Positions 18,516 to 27,594 of a DNA stretch of 64,000 nucleotides are shown in pieces. The position numbers and the translations under genes were made by a program. The notes under the pieces are model-generated. The model was not told the origin of the DNA. It did no database searches and saw only the letters and a list, made by a program, of their open reading frames with translations. The stretch is from Peptostreptococcus russellii (GTDB taxonomy: Bacteria; Bacillota; Clostridia; Peptostreptococcales; Peptostreptococcaceae), in assembly GCF_900110295.1 (NCBI RefSeq), contig NZ_FODF01000001.1, positions 248,001 to 312,000 of the forward strand. The letters run 5' to 3'. Position 1 is the stretch's first letter. The number at the start of each line of letters is the position of its first letter.

Positions 18516-18863
18516 ATGGAAACAAATGAAGACGTATTAAACATTGTATATAAAAAAAATAATGGTTTCAATTATGAAACTGATGAAAATGGAATAATAA
18601 CAGTTCTTGAAAAACAGGATCATTGGATACAGAGATTTTTTAGAAAAATTGGTTTTAGAATACCAAAGTATAAAAAGACTGAACTAGATAAGTTTGGTAG
18701 TTTTATTGTAAATCAGGTAGATGGTGAAAAAACTGTTGAAGAAATAGGGATTCTTCTGAGCGATGAGTTCGGTGAAGAAGCAAATCCTCTATATGAAAGA
18801 CTTTTATTATTTCTCAACTACATTGATGTAGATTGTAACTACATTGAAAGAATAGCTCAGTAA
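18516..18863 (+). CDS. PqqD-like peptide-modification chaperone
   Basis: This protein of about 115 residues has a PqqD-type RiPP-recognition fold in its second half: FGSFIVNQVDGEKTVEEIG followed by LLSDEFGEEANP and a helix with LLLFLNYID. PqqD domains bind leader peptides and pass them to modifying enzymes, usually radical SAM proteins. None is adjacent, and I see no precursor peptide. It sits directly after the OPT transporter, so a link to peptide uptake or export is possible. The start is uncertain: ATG 18516 has AAGTGA five bases upstream, while GTG 18507 would add three residues. A terminator follows. Confidence 0.75.
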   Translation: METNEDVLNIVYKKNNGFNYETDENGIITVLEKQDHWIQRFFRKIGFRIPKYKKTELDKFGSFIVNQVDGEKTVEEIGILLSDEFGEEANPLYERLLLFLNYIDVDCNYIERIAQ

Positions 18864-18881
18864 AAAATTATAATTACAATG

Positions 18882-18921
18882 GAGGCAGTAATTGGATATA
18901 CCATTTACTGCCTCTTTTTTT
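18882..18921 (+). terminator. Terminator after the PqqD-like gene
   Basis: Bases 18882-18895 pair with 18901-18914 with one mismatch around a five-base loop, followed by seven T residues. The convergent flavodoxin gene ends 20 bases further on. Confidence 0.88.
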
Positions 18922-18940
18922 AGAAAATATTTAAAAATAT

Positions 18941-19492
18941 CTATAATAGAGAAATTTCTTCTTCAATTAAAAGCCTTTCATTGACTCTAGCTGAAGCATA
19001 CTCGACATCTAAATCATTTGTATGTTCTCCTAAAATTCTATATTTTATAAGGTTTTTACTATCTAGCATATGTGCTTTAAAAGCTTCTTCGCTAGGGCTA
19101 TTTGTTTTTATCTTGCCCATTTTTTCAAGTAGTTTTGTATTAACCTTTCCATTGCAAATAAAGTAGCCTATTAACTCACAAGATGAATCTAAAAGCTTCA
19201 AAGAATTTTCAATGCAATCTCTACCATGCTCTGAATCAGGGAAAAATCCCATAGTAGCTAGTAGAAATACCTTTTTATTTCTTAACTTCAATATAAAATC
19301 CTTCATCTTAGTATTCGGAGCAGATCTGTCCACCCAAAAAGTAGGAATAACAATATCATAAAGTTCAATATCGAAATCGTCGTCAATTTCAAAAATATTT
19401 TTAGTATACTTTTCAGGTATATTTTCAAAAACACCTTCAGCTAATTTTTTAGTATTACCAGTTAAAGAATTGTAAACAAGAGCTATTTTCAT
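18941..19492 (-). CDS. Flavodoxin-family protein (BilS-like)
   Basis: This 183-residue cytoplasmic FMN protein starts with the phosphate-binding loop YNSLTGNTKKLAEG (residues 7-20) and continues with flavodoxin segments VIPTFWVDRSAPNTKM and LLATMGFFPDS. It would carry electrons to a reductase. Length and sequence style resemble BilS, the flavodoxin partner of the bilirubin reductase BilR; this resemblance is from memory. The start at 19492 is preceded on the minus strand by GGAGG. It is divergent from an AraC-type regulator with 232 bases between start codons, a layout that suggests regulation by that neighbour. Confidence 0.8.
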   Translation of the reverse strand: MKIALVYNSLTGNTKKLAEGVFENIPEKYTKNIFEIDDDFDIELYDIVIPTFWVDRSAPNTKMKDFILKLRNKKVFLLATMGFFPDSEHGRDCIENSLKLLDSSCELIGYFICNGKVNTKLLEKMGKIKTNSPSEEAFKAHMLDSKNLIKYRILGEHTNDLDVEYASARVNERLLIEEEISLL

Positions 19493-19647
19493 TTTTCAAA
19501 CCTCCAAAATTTAATATTACATACATATTAACACATATAAGCTGAATTAATTCTAAACTGAACAATTTTCAAAAATATACTTTTAAAGTAAAATATATTG
19601 GATATTCCTTTATATAAAATCAAATATATGAGATAATTAATTAAGTA

Positions 19648-19661
19648 ACAATAATTATTGT
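19648..19661. promoter_or_regulatory. Palindrome in the flavodoxin/AraC divergent region
   Basis: ACAATAATTATTGT is a perfect 14-base palindrome about 64 bases before the AraC-type gene and 156 bases before the flavodoxin start. A second small palindrome (TACTTTTAAAGTA) lies around 19578. Either could be an operator, but AT-rich palindromes also arise by chance. Confidence 0.3.
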
Positions 19662-19724
19662 AATTTAAGTTTTATCTACACATAAAAATTAATTTAAATA
19701 TATTGCTTATTGAAAGGAGTGTTT

Positions 19725-20423
19725 ATGGATAATCTTAATATTTTGGATAAAGAAGAGATAGTTGATATAAATATTAATTACAAAGCTCTTTGTGAGAATC
19801 TTGTAAGAGGAAACTTTGAAAATTCTTACATTGAATTTGAAAGATGTATATCTTCTTGGATAGAAAAAAACAATTTAGTTGTATTTAGAGCATTTCTAAA
19901 CAGTTTAAACTATGCAATTTATTATTATGTACTATATACATATAATAAAACTTTTAATAGATCTTGTATTCATTGTACTATGCTTATGCATAGAGAGATT
20001 AATAAAGATAATGTAATTAAAATAGCAAGAAGCATAATAGATGAATATTACGATGAGATGATAGAAGAAAGAATAATTGTAACAAACCCTCTTCTTCAAG
20101 AAGTTTTTGAACTAATAGAGGATAAAATATCGGAAATAATAAACCTAGATTTAATTGCAAAAGAAATTCATGTAAATAAAAGTTATCTTTCGAAGACGTT
20201 TAAAGCCAATACTGGTTATACATTCAGTGAATATGTAAATAATAGAAAAATAAACAGAGCAAGAAATCTTCTAATAAATAGTGAAAAAACAATCAGTCAA
20301 ATTTGCAAAGAATGTGGCTATAAAAATACAACATATTTTTCATCACTTTTCAGTAAAAAGACAGGTTTTAGTCCTACAAGCTTTAGAAAAAATAGCAGTA
20401 ACTTTAAAGAGAATATAAAATAA
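19725..20423 (+). CDS. AraC-family transcriptional regulator
   Basis: This 232-residue regulator has a C-terminal AraC-type double helix-turn-helix (about residues 135-225): LIAKEIHVNKSYLSKTFKA, then ISQICKECGYKNTTYFSSLF and the family ending KKTGFSPTSFRK. The first ~120 residues form a helical domain without a cupin signature, containing CIHCTML, so the ligand is unknown. Start ATG 19725 has AAAGGAG five bases upstream; the earlier in-frame TTG lacks a site. It is divergent from the flavodoxin gene and likely controls it. The pair resembles the bilQ/bilS arrangement of bilirubin-reducing gut bacteria, but no bilR-like gene is in the window. Confidence 0.85.
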   Translation: MDNLNILDKEEIVDININYKALCENLVRGNFENSYIEFERCISSWIEKNNLVVFRAFLNSLNYAIYYYVLYTYNKTFNRSCIHCTMLMHREINKDNVIKIARSIIDEYYDEMIEERIIVTNPLLQEVFELIEDKISEIINLDLIAKEIHVNKSYLSKTFKANTGYTFSEYVNNRKINRARNLLINSEKTISQICKECGYKNTTYFSSLFSKKTGFSPTSFRKNSSNFKENIK

Positions 20424-20786
20424 TGTATAGAGAAAAACTATAGTAATAAAAAATTAAAAAAATGTTTATAAGTGGTCAAAAAGTGATATATTACTAATAA
20501 CAAGAAATTTAAAAGTTCTTGAACATGTTGAAGTAAAAAAAGCCAATGAAGTGTAAATTATATTAGCCATGATATAATAGCAAAGTCTTGCTGTTATAAG
20601 ATATGATTTAACTGACCTCCATAAAATTAAGTGACAGACCAAATACCAAGATGTATTTGGTCTGTATTTATTTTATTAATAAAGTTAAAAAACATTAGTG
20701 AATTTATTTATTTTAATATTTCTATTTATAAAAATATCATTAAAAAGAGAGAAGGTGATATAATAAAACTATAAGGAGGTGGAGCT
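20424..20786 (+). other. Intergenic region with a gene fragment and possible element remnant
   Basis: At 20461-20556 a 31-codon open stretch without a start codon ends in TAA; its translation includes KWSKSDILLITRNLKVLEHV, suggesting the tail of a decayed gene. Further on, ACTGACCTCC...GTGACAGACC near 20611-20640 leads into a perfect hairpin at 20634-20665. The combination vaguely recalls an insertion-sequence end, without proof. An extended -10 (TGATATAAT, 20756-20764) lies 22 bases before the next gene and would give a very short leader. Confidence 0.35.
20634..20665 (+). terminator. Perfect hairpin, terminator-like
   Basis: Bases 20634-20645 pair with 20654-20665 (12 base pairs) around an eight-base loop. 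The following sequence is T-rich but interrupted by A. It could terminate transcripts from either side. Confidence 0.5.
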
Positions 20787-21692
20787 ATGACGAAAAAAAC
20801 GAAAGCATATATTGCAATAACACTTCAAAGTTTAATAATAGGTTTTTCTTTTTTATTTGTGAAAATATCCCTAAGAAATGCAGATACATTTACTTTATTG
20901 TCGCATAGATTTACTGTGGCAGCAGTATTTTTGCTTGTGTATAGAATATTTAATAGAAATATGAATAAGATATCTCTTTCAGATTTTTTAAAAATATTGC
21001 CATATAGTATAGGATTTCCAATAGTATTTTTTCTATTTCAAACATTAGGCCTTGAAAGAATAGCTTCAGCACAAGCAGGTGTTATTCAAGCAACTATACC
21101 AATACTTACATTAATAACAGCTAGAATTATATTAAAAGAAAAAATAAATGCAATACAGAAATTTTTTATAGTAACTTCTGTGTCGGGTCTTGTATTTATA
21201 AATATTATGAAAGGGCTAAATACAAATACATACAATTATTTGGGAATGTTGTTTATACTAATATCAGCACTATCATTTGCATTATACAGTGTACTTATTA
21301 AAAAAATATCATCAAAGTATTCTACAATGGAGATAGTATATGTTGTTAATATTTCTGGATTTATTTTTTTTAATGCAGTATCTATCTATAGACATATTGT
21401 CAATCACAATATTTATAGCTACTTTTTACCATTTACAGAAAAAAGTTTCCTTTTGTCTATATTATATCTTGGTATTTTGTCATCTGTAGTTACATCAATA
21501 CTTTTAACATATGCAGTAAGTAGAATAGAGGCTACAAGAGTTGGATTATTTAACAACGTTACTTCAGTAATAGCCATAATAAGTGGAAGTATCTTTCTTG
21601 GAGAAAAATTATTTTGGTATGACTTCTTAGGAATAGCTCTAGTATTGCTGTCTATAATTGGATTTAACCTTGTAAAAAAAGAAAAAGCATAA
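20787..21692 (+). CDS. EamA/DMT-superfamily transporter
   Basis: This 301-residue membrane protein has about ten hydrophobic segments in two EamA repeats. The second repeat's typical ending is SVIAIISGSIFLGEKL. Such permeases usually export amino acids or small metabolites, and the substrate cannot be read from sequence. ATG 20787 follows AAGGAGGTGG. It stands alone, with a terminator 87 bases after its stop. Confidence 0.88.
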   Translation: MTKKTKAYIAITLQSLIIGFSFLFVKISLRNADTFTLLSHRFTVAAVFLLVYRIFNRNMNKISLSDFLKILPYSIGFPIVFFLFQTLGLERIASAQAGVIQATIPILTLITARIILKEKINAIQKFFIVTSVSGLVFINIMKGLNTNTYNYLGMLFILISALSFALYSVLIKKISSKYSTMEIVYVVNISGFIFFNAVSIYRHIVNHNIYSYFLPFTEKSFLLSILYLGILSSVVTSILLTYAVSRIEATRVGLFNNVTSVIAIISGSIFLGEKLFWYDFLGIALVLLSIIGFNLVKKEKA

Positions 21693-22051
21693 ATAGTATT
21701 GTATAATCTTGTGCTTATATATATAAAATATAATTTATAAAATATGTAAAATATGGTATTATATATAATGGTATAGAGAAAGCACTGCCAAAAACAGTGC
21801 TTTTTTCAAGTTAATATAGAGATGGTAAATTTTCAAAAAAGATGCTTAACGAAAGTTATATATTTAAAAGCCTATAAAACTAAAAAGGCAGAATAAATAT
21901 TATGAAGTGCATTGGGGAAAATTTAAAAATACAGGTATTCCTATAATATATAGTAAAAATACTCTAGCTAATAGCTAAGTTATGGAGTTTAAGAGTTAAT
22001 TTTAAACTAGCTACATATCAATGAAAAGAAAATTAATAGAAGGAGAAAATT
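21693..22051 (+). other. Intergenic region before miaB
   Basis: Besides the terminator at 21779-21806 I see no gene. A TATAAT at 21942-21947 lacks a clear -35 hexamer; it may be the miaB promoter, about 105 bases before the start codon. Confidence 0.4.
21779..21806 (+). terminator. Terminator after the EamA transporter
   Basis: AAAGCACTG (21779-21787) pairs perfectly with CAGTGCTTT (21795-21803), followed by further T residues. Confidence 0.88.
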
Positions 22052-23497
22052 ATGACTAAGAGAAAACAAACAGAAATATCTATAGAAAAGATAGAAGAAC
22101 AAGAAAAGTATATTGAACAGGTTCACAGAATAAATGAAAATTTATTTAATAAAAAAGGAATAAGAAAGACATATACAATAGTTACTTATGGTTGTCAGAT
22201 GAACGAACACGACTCTGAAATGCTAGTTTCAATGTTAGAATCAATGGGATATGTACAGTCTTTATCAGAAGAGACTGCAGACCTTGTAATATATAATACA
22301 TGTGCAGTAAGAGAAAATGCGGAGCTAAAGGTTTATGGAAATCTAGGACATTTGAAGCATCTTAAAAAGAGTAGACCAGACCTTAAAATAGTAGTTTGTG
22401 GATGTATGATGCAGCAACCACACGTTGTAGAAGAGATTAAGAGAACATATAATCATGTTGACCTTATATTTGGCACACATAATCTTTACAAGTTCCCAGA
22501 ACTTCTTGCAAGCACTTTTGATAGAGAAAAAATACTTGTAGACGTATGGGATGTAGATGGTGAAGTAGTAGAAGGTTTAAAGAGTAATAGAAAGTTCAGT
22601 ATCAAGGCATTTGTAAATATTATGTATGGCTGCAATAACTTCTGCACATACTGTATAGTTCCATATACTAGAGGAAGAGAGAGAAGTAGAAAGCCACAGG
22701 ATATAATAGATGAAATTAAAGAACTAGTAGCCAATGGAACTAAAGAGGTTACACTTCTTGGGCAGAATGTAAATTCATATGGTAAAACTCTTGACGAAGC
22801 TGAAAGAATAGATTTCGCTCAGCTTCTTAGAATGGTAAATGAAATAGAAGGTATAGAAAGAATTAGATTTATGACATCTCATCCAAAAGATATTTCAGAT
22901 GATGTAATATATGCAATGAGAGACTGCGACAAAGTATGTGAGTTCCTTCACCTACCATGTCAGTCAGGAAGTACTGGACTTCTTAAAAAGATGAATAGAC
23001 ACTATACAAAGGAAGACTACCTAAGAATAATAGAAAAAGCTAGAAAGGAAGTACCCAATATAGCATTCTCTACAGATATAATGATAGGATTTCCAGGTGA
23101 GTCAGATGAGGATATTTGTGATACAATAGAAGTATGTGAAAAAGTAAGGTATGACTCAGCATTTACATTTATATATTCAAAGAGAAGAGGAACTCCTGCA
23201 GCTAAAATGGAGAACCAAATTCCAGAAGATATAAAGCACGAAAGATTCGACAGAGTCCTTGAAGTTGTAAACAGAATTTCTAATGAAATCAATAGCAAGT
23301 ACGAAGGAAAGATAGTAGAAGTTCTTGTTGAAGGTTCAAGTAAAAAGGTAGATGAAATACTTACTGGAAAGACTAGACAGAATAAAACTGTAAACTTTAC
23401 AGGTGGAGATGATTCATTAATAGGAAAACTTGTAGATGTAAAAATTACAGAACCAAGATCATTCTCACTAAATGGAGAGCTTGTAGGGGTAAAATAA
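22052..23497 (+). CDS. miaB: tRNA-2-methylthio-N6-dimethylallyladenosine synthase
   Basis: This 481-residue enzyme adds the methylthio group to i6A37 of tRNAs reading UNN codons. The N-terminal cluster cysteines are Cys48 ([12 protein letters not shown]), Cys84 (NTCAVRENA) and Cys118 (CGCMMQ). The radical SAM motif is CNNFCTYC (Cys194, 198, 201), followed by [14 protein letters not shown]-terminal TRAM domain begins near residue 420. Length and motifs are full. ATG 22052 has GAAGGAG upstream. A lipoprotein gene follows 22 bases downstream. Confidence 0.97.
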   Translation: MTKRKQTEISIEKIEEQEKYIEQVHRINENLFNKKGIRKTYTIVTYGCQMNEHDSEMLVSMLESMGYVQSLSEETADLVIYNTCAVRENAELKVYGNLGHLKHLKKSRPDLKIVVCGCMMQQPHVVEEIKRTYNHVDLIFGTHNLYKFPELLASTFDREKILVDVWDVDGEVVEGLKSNRKFSIKAFVNIMYGCNNFCTYCIVPYTRGRERSRKPQDIIDEIKELVANGTKEVTLLGQNVNSYGKTLDEAERIDFAQLLRMVNEIEGIERIRFMTSHPKDISDDVIYAMRDCDKVCEFLHLPCQSGSTGLLKKMNRHYTKEDYLRIIEKARKEVPNIAFSTDIMIGFPGESDEDICDTIEVCEKVRYDSAFTFIYSKRRGTPAAKMENQIPEDIKHERFDRVLEVVNRISNEINSKYEGKIVEVLVEGSSKKVDEILTGKTRQNKTVNFTGGDDSLIGKLVDVKITEPRSFSLNGELVGVK

Positions 23498-23519
23498 TAA
23501 TTTTAAATAGAGGTGCTAC

Positions 23520-24080
23520 ATGAAAAAGAAATTATTAGCATTGGTATTTGTAGCTTCAGTAGTTCTTACTGGATGTAAGGATAAAGTCTATGAAGACCAG
23601 AGAATGGGAGACTCAAACAAAAGAGAAGTAAAAATGGAGTATAATATGTATACCAGAAATATGGCAGACAGTGGATACAATTGGTATACAAGATATATAA
23701 ATGATTTTATAGACTCCTTAAAGGACAAGGAATATAAAGTAGATCCAGAAGTTGTAAAAGAGCAAATAAAAAAAGTTGAAATTAAAAGAGAAGAAATATC
23801 CCATATAAATGCAAAAAATGCAAAGAAAGCTCTTGATATAATTTCAGATGATTTATCTGTAAAGGAAAAAGACGATAAAAAATTTGAAAAAGAAATAGAC
23901 AAATCCAAAGAGAATATAGAGAAAAACAAAAAAACTATGGATGAAATGCTCGCATCTATAGAAGATGCTCTTAAATTAGGTCTGGACGGATCTTACAGTA
24001 CGGAAGACTTGTCCAAAATAAAAAATACGCAGATTAATTTGATAAAAACTTATGATGAAAAAATACTTAGCAATAATTAG
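23520..24080 (+). CDS. Small helical lipoprotein of unknown function
   Basis: This 186-residue protein has a lipoprotein signal ending in LTGC (Cys19). The mature part is Lys/Glu-rich and predicted almost wholly helical, with possible coiled-coil character around residues 95-150. I recognise no domain with confidence. Start ATG 23520 follows GAGGTG. It is 22 bases behind miaB and may be read through from it, but no functional link is apparent. Confidence 0.75.
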   Translation: MKKKLLALVFVASVVLTGCKDKVYEDQRMGDSNKREVKMEYNMYTRNMADSGYNWYTRYINDFIDSLKDKEYKVDPEVVKEQIKKVEIKREEISHINAKNAKKALDIISDDLSVKEKDDKKFEKEIDKSKENIEKNKKTMDEMLASIEDALKLGLDGSYSTEDLSKIKNTQINLIKTYDEKILSNN

Positions 24081-24153
24081 TTAGTCTTTTCACTTTATTT
24101 TTTTATCAAAATGATTTAAAATAATATATATAAAACAAATAAGGAGGTAGTTT

Positions 24154-25818
24154 ATGTCATTTGATAGAGAGAATTCTAATTTTATTAGAAATATTGTCAT
24201 AGATGATTTAGAAAGCGGAAAACACGATAGTATAATTACAAGATTTCCACCTGAACCAAATGGTTATTTACATATAGGTCATGCCAAGAGTATTTGCCTT
24301 AACTTCGGGCTTGCAAAGGAGTTTAATGGTAGAGTGAATCTTAGATTCGACGATACAAACCCTACAAAAGAAGATGTAGAATACGTAGACTCAATAAAGG
24401 AAGACGTTCAGTGGTTAGGATTTAATTGGAATGAACTTCACTTTGCTTCAGATTACTTTGACGAAATGCACAAAAGAGCAATTCTTTTAATAAAGAAGGG
24501 GCTTGCGTATGTAGACGATCTAAATGCAGACCAGATAAGAGAATACAGAGGGACACTTACTGAACCAGGTAAGGAAAGTCCATATAGAAATAGAAGCGTA
24601 GAAGAAAATCTTGAACTTTTCCAGCAGATGAAAGATGGAAAGTTTGCAGATGGAGAAAAGGTATTAAGAGCTAAAATAGATATGGCTTCTCCTAATATCA
24701 ACTTGAGAGACCCAGTAATATATAGAATTTCTCATACATCTCACCATAATACAGGGGACAAGTGGTGTATATATCCAATGTATACATTTGCTCATCCTTT
24801 AGAAGATGCTATTGAACATATAACTCATTCAATATGTACTCTTGAATTTGAGGATCAGAGACCTTTCTATGATTGGGTTGTAAGAGAAACTGAAATGGAA
24901 GCGACTCCAAGACAGATAGAGTTTGCAAGACTTAATATGACAAACACTGTAATGTCAAAGAGAAAGTTAAAGCAGCTAGTAGATAATAATATAGTAGATG
25001 GATGGGACGATCCAAGAATACCTACTATATCTGGACTTAGAAGAAGAGGGTATACTCCAGAATCAATAAGAAACTTCTGTGCAGAAATAGGTATATCAAA
25101 GGCTGATTCAAAGGTAGATAGCCAGATGTTAGACTTCTTCCTAAGAGAAGATCTTCAGCCAAAAGCACCTCTTGCAATGGCAGTTATAAACCCACTAAAG
25201 GTTGTAATAACTAACTATCCAGAAGGTGAAAGCGAACTTATAGAAATAGAAAATAATGCAAAAAATGAAGAAATGGGTAAGAGAATGGTAAGCTTCTCAA
25301 GAGAACTTTACGTTGAAAGAGATGACTTTATGGAAGTTCCAGTAAAGAAGTATTTCAGACTATTCCCAGGAAATGAAGTAAGACTAAAGGGTGGATACTT
25401 CGTTAAATGTAATGATGTAATAAAGGATGAAAACGGCGAAGTAACAGAAATTCACTGTACATATGACCCTGCAACTAAGAGTGGTTCAGGATTTGTAGGA
25501 CGTAAGGTAAAAGCAACAATTCACTGGGTAGATGCTAACAACTGTCATCCAGCAGAATTTAGACTATTTGAACCATTAATCTTAGATGATGCACCAGAAA
25601 ATGAAGGCAAGCATTTCTTAGACCAGATAAATGAAAACTCTTTAGTTATTAGAGAAGGATTTGTTGAAAAAGCAGCTTTAGAAGGTGTAGAAAAGAATGA
25701 TAAATTCCAGTTCTTAAGAAATGGATTCTACAATGTAGATACTAAGTATACAACAGATGATAAGTTGGTATTTAATAGAATAGTTCCCCTAAAGAGCTCA
25801 TTTAAGATGAAGAAATAA
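24154..25818 (+). CDS. glnS: Glutaminyl-tRNA synthetase
   Basis: This 554-residue class I synthetase charges tRNA-Gln directly. The ATP site shows [16 protein letters not shown] (HIGH motif) and the KMSKS counterpart MSKRKL. The C-terminal beta-barrel anticodon-binding region begins near residue 340. Many Firmicutes lack GlnRS and use the Glu-tRNA-Gln amidotransferase, so its presence is a lineage marker shared with some Clostridia. ATG 24154 is preceded by AAGGAGG. It appears monocistronic, with a strong terminator after it. Confidence 0.97.
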   Translation: MSFDRENSNFIRNIVIDDLESGKHDSIITRFPPEPNGYLHIGHAKSICLNFGLAKEFNGRVNLRFDDTNPTKEDVEYVDSIKEDVQWLGFNWNELHFASDYFDEMHKRAILLIKKGLAYVDDLNADQIREYRGTLTEPGKESPYRNRSVEENLELFQQMKDGKFADGEKVLRAKIDMASPNINLRDPVIYRISHTSHHNTGDKWCIYPMYTFAHPLEDAIEHITHSICTLEFEDQRPFYDWVVRETEMEATPRQIEFARLNMTNTVMSKRKLKQLVDNNIVDGWDDPRIPTISGLRRRGYTPESIRNFCAEIGISKADSKVDSQMLDFFLREDLQPKAPLAMAVINPLKVVITNYPEGESELIEIENNAKNEEMGKRMVSFSRELYVERDDFMEVPVKKYFRLFPGNEVRLKGGYFVKCNDVIKDENGEVTEIHCTYDPATKSGSGFVGRKVKATIHWVDANNCHPAEFRLFEPLILDDAPENEGKHFLDQINENSLVIREGFVEKAALEGVEKNDKFQFLRNGFYNVDTKYTTDDKLVFNRIVPLKSSFKMKK

Positions 25819-25845
25819 TATAGATAAATTTTATAAAAAAGAGAT

Positions 25846-25890
25846 AACTCTCATTGCTATGGGTATTATAGTAGCAATGAGAGTTTTTTT
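25846..25890 (+). terminator. Terminator after glnS
   Basis: Bases 25846-25859 pair perfectly with 25872-25885, followed by a run of seven or more T residues. Confidence 0.92.
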
Positions 25891-25986
25891 ATTTAAAAAC
25901 AAAAGTGACAATATATAACTGCATAGTAAAAAATACATTAGAGTGCAATAAATATTGAGAGTATTGTCATAAGGAAGGAGAAAATA

Positions 25987-26529
25987 ATGATAGAAGAAAT
26001 ACTAGAATTTAATAAAAAATTTGTAGATGAAAAAGAGTATGAAAAGTATGCAACAGATAAATTGCCAAACAAAAAACTTGCAATTGTAACATGTATGGAC
26101 ACTAGATTGACAGAATTATTACCAGCAGCACTGGGTTTAAAAAATGGTGACGCCAAAATCATAAGAAATGCAGGGGGTACAATAGTTCATCCATTTGGAA
26201 GTGCCGTAAGAAGTCTACTAGTAGCTATATATGAACTAGGCGTAACAGATATAATGGTAATAGGTCATACAGAATGTGGAGCACAGCATATGAACATGAA
26301 TCAAATGGTAGAAGCCATGAAAAAATCAGGAATTGAAGAGGAAACCATAAATAATCTGAAGTACTTTGGTGTAGATATGGACAGATGGTTAGGTGGGTTT
26401 GACTGTTTAGAAGAATCGGTAGCTGAAAGTGTAGATCTCCTTAGAAATCATCCGCTGATACCGAAAGAAATATCAGTACATGGATTTGTAATAGAAACAC
26501 ATACAGGTAAAATAACAGCAGTAGACTAG
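25987..26529 (+). CDS. Beta-class carbonic anhydrase
   Basis: This 180-residue cytoplasmic zinc enzyme interconverts CO2 and bicarbonate. Zinc ligands are Cys36, His94 and Cys97. The catalytic Asp38-Arg40 dyad is in TCMDTRL, and RNAGG is near residue 59. The length fits the short clade of Gram-positive beta-carbonic anhydrases. ATG 25987 follows AAGGAGG. It appears monocistronic; no specific regulation is visible. Confidence 0.93.
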   Translation: MIEEILEFNKKFVDEKEYEKYATDKLPNKKLAIVTCMDTRLTELLPAALGLKNGDAKIIRNAGGTIVHPFGSAVRSLLVAIYELGVTDIMVIGHTECGAQHMNMNQMVEAMKKSGIEEETINNLKYFGVDMDRWLGGFDCLEESVAESVDLLRNHPLIPKEISVHGFVIETHTGKITAVD

Positions 26530-26837
26530 AGTTACTTTGAAATTCAGAATATAAAGCACTAGAAAATATAGTGAAGTATGTTCAAAATTTTACATATAAA
26601 ACTATGACTGCATCAAGAAGAATTTAAGCTTGCAAAGAAAAAGAAAAGAAAAAAATTTAGATAGGAGCAAGCAGAAGAAAAATTTAAACAAAAACAAAAA
26701 AAGAAAAAAGAAAAATATAGAGGCAGATAGCCTCTATGTTTTTTGTTATAATTGTATGCGAATGGGTATATTTAATATAATAGAAAAAGGCAGATTGAAA
26801 TTAATCAATTTGAGTATTATTGAAATGGGATGTGAGT
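26530..26837 (+). other. A-rich low-complexity region with terminator and promoter
   Basis: From about 26625 to 26716 one strand is almost pure purine, mostly A. It would encode a Lys/Arg/Asn-rich peptide, which I do not accept as a gene. A terminator hairpin (26717-26744) follows at once, then an extended -10 TGTTATAAT at 26744-26752 and another TATAAT at 26776-26781, either of which could start the next operon. Confidence 0.45.
26717..26744 (+). terminator. Terminator after the A-rich tract
   Basis: ATAGAGGC (26717-26724) pairs with GCCTCTAT (26730-26737) around AGATA, followed by GTTTTTT. Confidence 0.8.
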
Positions 26838-27224
26838 ATGAATAATAAAAATACAAGAAAAGAATGTGAAGAGCTATGGGCAAAAAATAAATACTATGTT
26901 TTAAGCAAATCGCATAAAATATATCTTGAAATAAGAGAATATTTAAAGAGCGAAGAAGTAGATATTTTGTTTATATATAAAAAAATAGAAGAAATAAATT
27001 TTATGAAAGAAAGTAAAAAAGATTTTAACAATGCAATACTTCATATATGGGGATATTTCAAAAAAGAAGCAAGTGAAAATGAAAAAGAAGAGCTATTTCA
27101 TTTATTAGAAGAATATATGGAAGACAAAATCGAGCAAAAATCAGTAATTAAATATATTAATTATTTACTAAAAAAATATCCCAACAAATATCTACAAGAA
27201 TCAACTTTATTAAAAGGAGAATAA
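26838..27224 (+). CDS. DUF1722 (YbgA-like) protein
   Basis: This protein of about 128 residues fits the DUF1722 pattern: a start resembling YHKYLLMAHS (here NKYYVLSKSHKIYLEIREYL), then NAILHIWGYFKK, EKEELFHLLEEY and a tail with KKYPNKYL. The family (YbgA) is often linked to photolyase genes and thought to act in DNA repair or cofactor metabolism, without a proven activity. It is one base from a pyrimidine-dimer-glycosylase family gene, which fits a repair theme. ATG 26838 has only a weak ribosome site (GGGATGTGAG). Confidence 0.8.
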   Translation: MNNKNTRKECEELWAKNKYYVLSKSHKIYLEIREYLKSEEVDILFIYKKIEEINFMKESKKDFNNAILHIWGYFKKEASENEKEELFHLLEEYMEDKIEQKSVIKYINYLLKKYPNKYLQESTLLKGE

Positions 27225-27225
27225 A

Positions 27226-27594
27226 ATGAGACTATGGCATGAAGAAATTATACATCTATTGCCAAGAAATCAGCTTCTTGGACAACACAGAGAATGTTGC
27301 GCTCTTAGAGGCAATGGATGGAAAAAGAAACACAAAACTGTAGACTACGTATTTTCATATTCTCCATATCATTTATTTGCTTATCACTTATTAGTTATGG
27401 ATGAAATGGAAAAAAGAGGATACAAGGTCTCTGTAGAATGGAAAGATAAAAACTATAGAGGTAAAACAGCCGAAAAACACAATAATCTTAAAGAAGAAAT
27501 AATAGATAGTCCAATCTATAAAGAACATAATACTGAATATCTGAATGAATGTATAGAAAACTTACGAAATAAAGGAATAGAATTAGAAAAATAA
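27226..27594 (+). CDS. Pyrimidine-dimer DNA glycosylase family protein (TIGR02328/Pyr_excise)
   Basis: This 122-residue protein belongs to the Pyr_excise superfamily that includes T4 endonuclease V. It shows QLLGQHRECCALRGNGW and VDYVFSYSPYHLFAYHLLVM. Glu23 lies where T4 endonuclease V has its catalytic Glu23, but residue 2 is Arg rather than the Thr nucleophile, so glycosylase activity is uncertain. It starts one base after the DUF1722 stop, with AAAGGAG upstream, and the two must be co-transcribed. Confidence 0.82.
   Translation: MRLWHEEIIHLLPRNQLLGQHRECCALRGNGWKKKHKTVDYVFSYSPYHLFAYHLLVMDEMEKRGYKVSVEWKDKNYRGKTAEKHNNLKEEIIDSPIYKEHNTEYLNECIENLRNKGIELEK

Noticed and set aside
26630-26845. Open frame of 71 codons rich in Lys, Arg and Asn
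   Set aside because: It lies on the A-rich tract, runs through a terminator hairpin and a promoter, and has no ribosome site; composition explains it.
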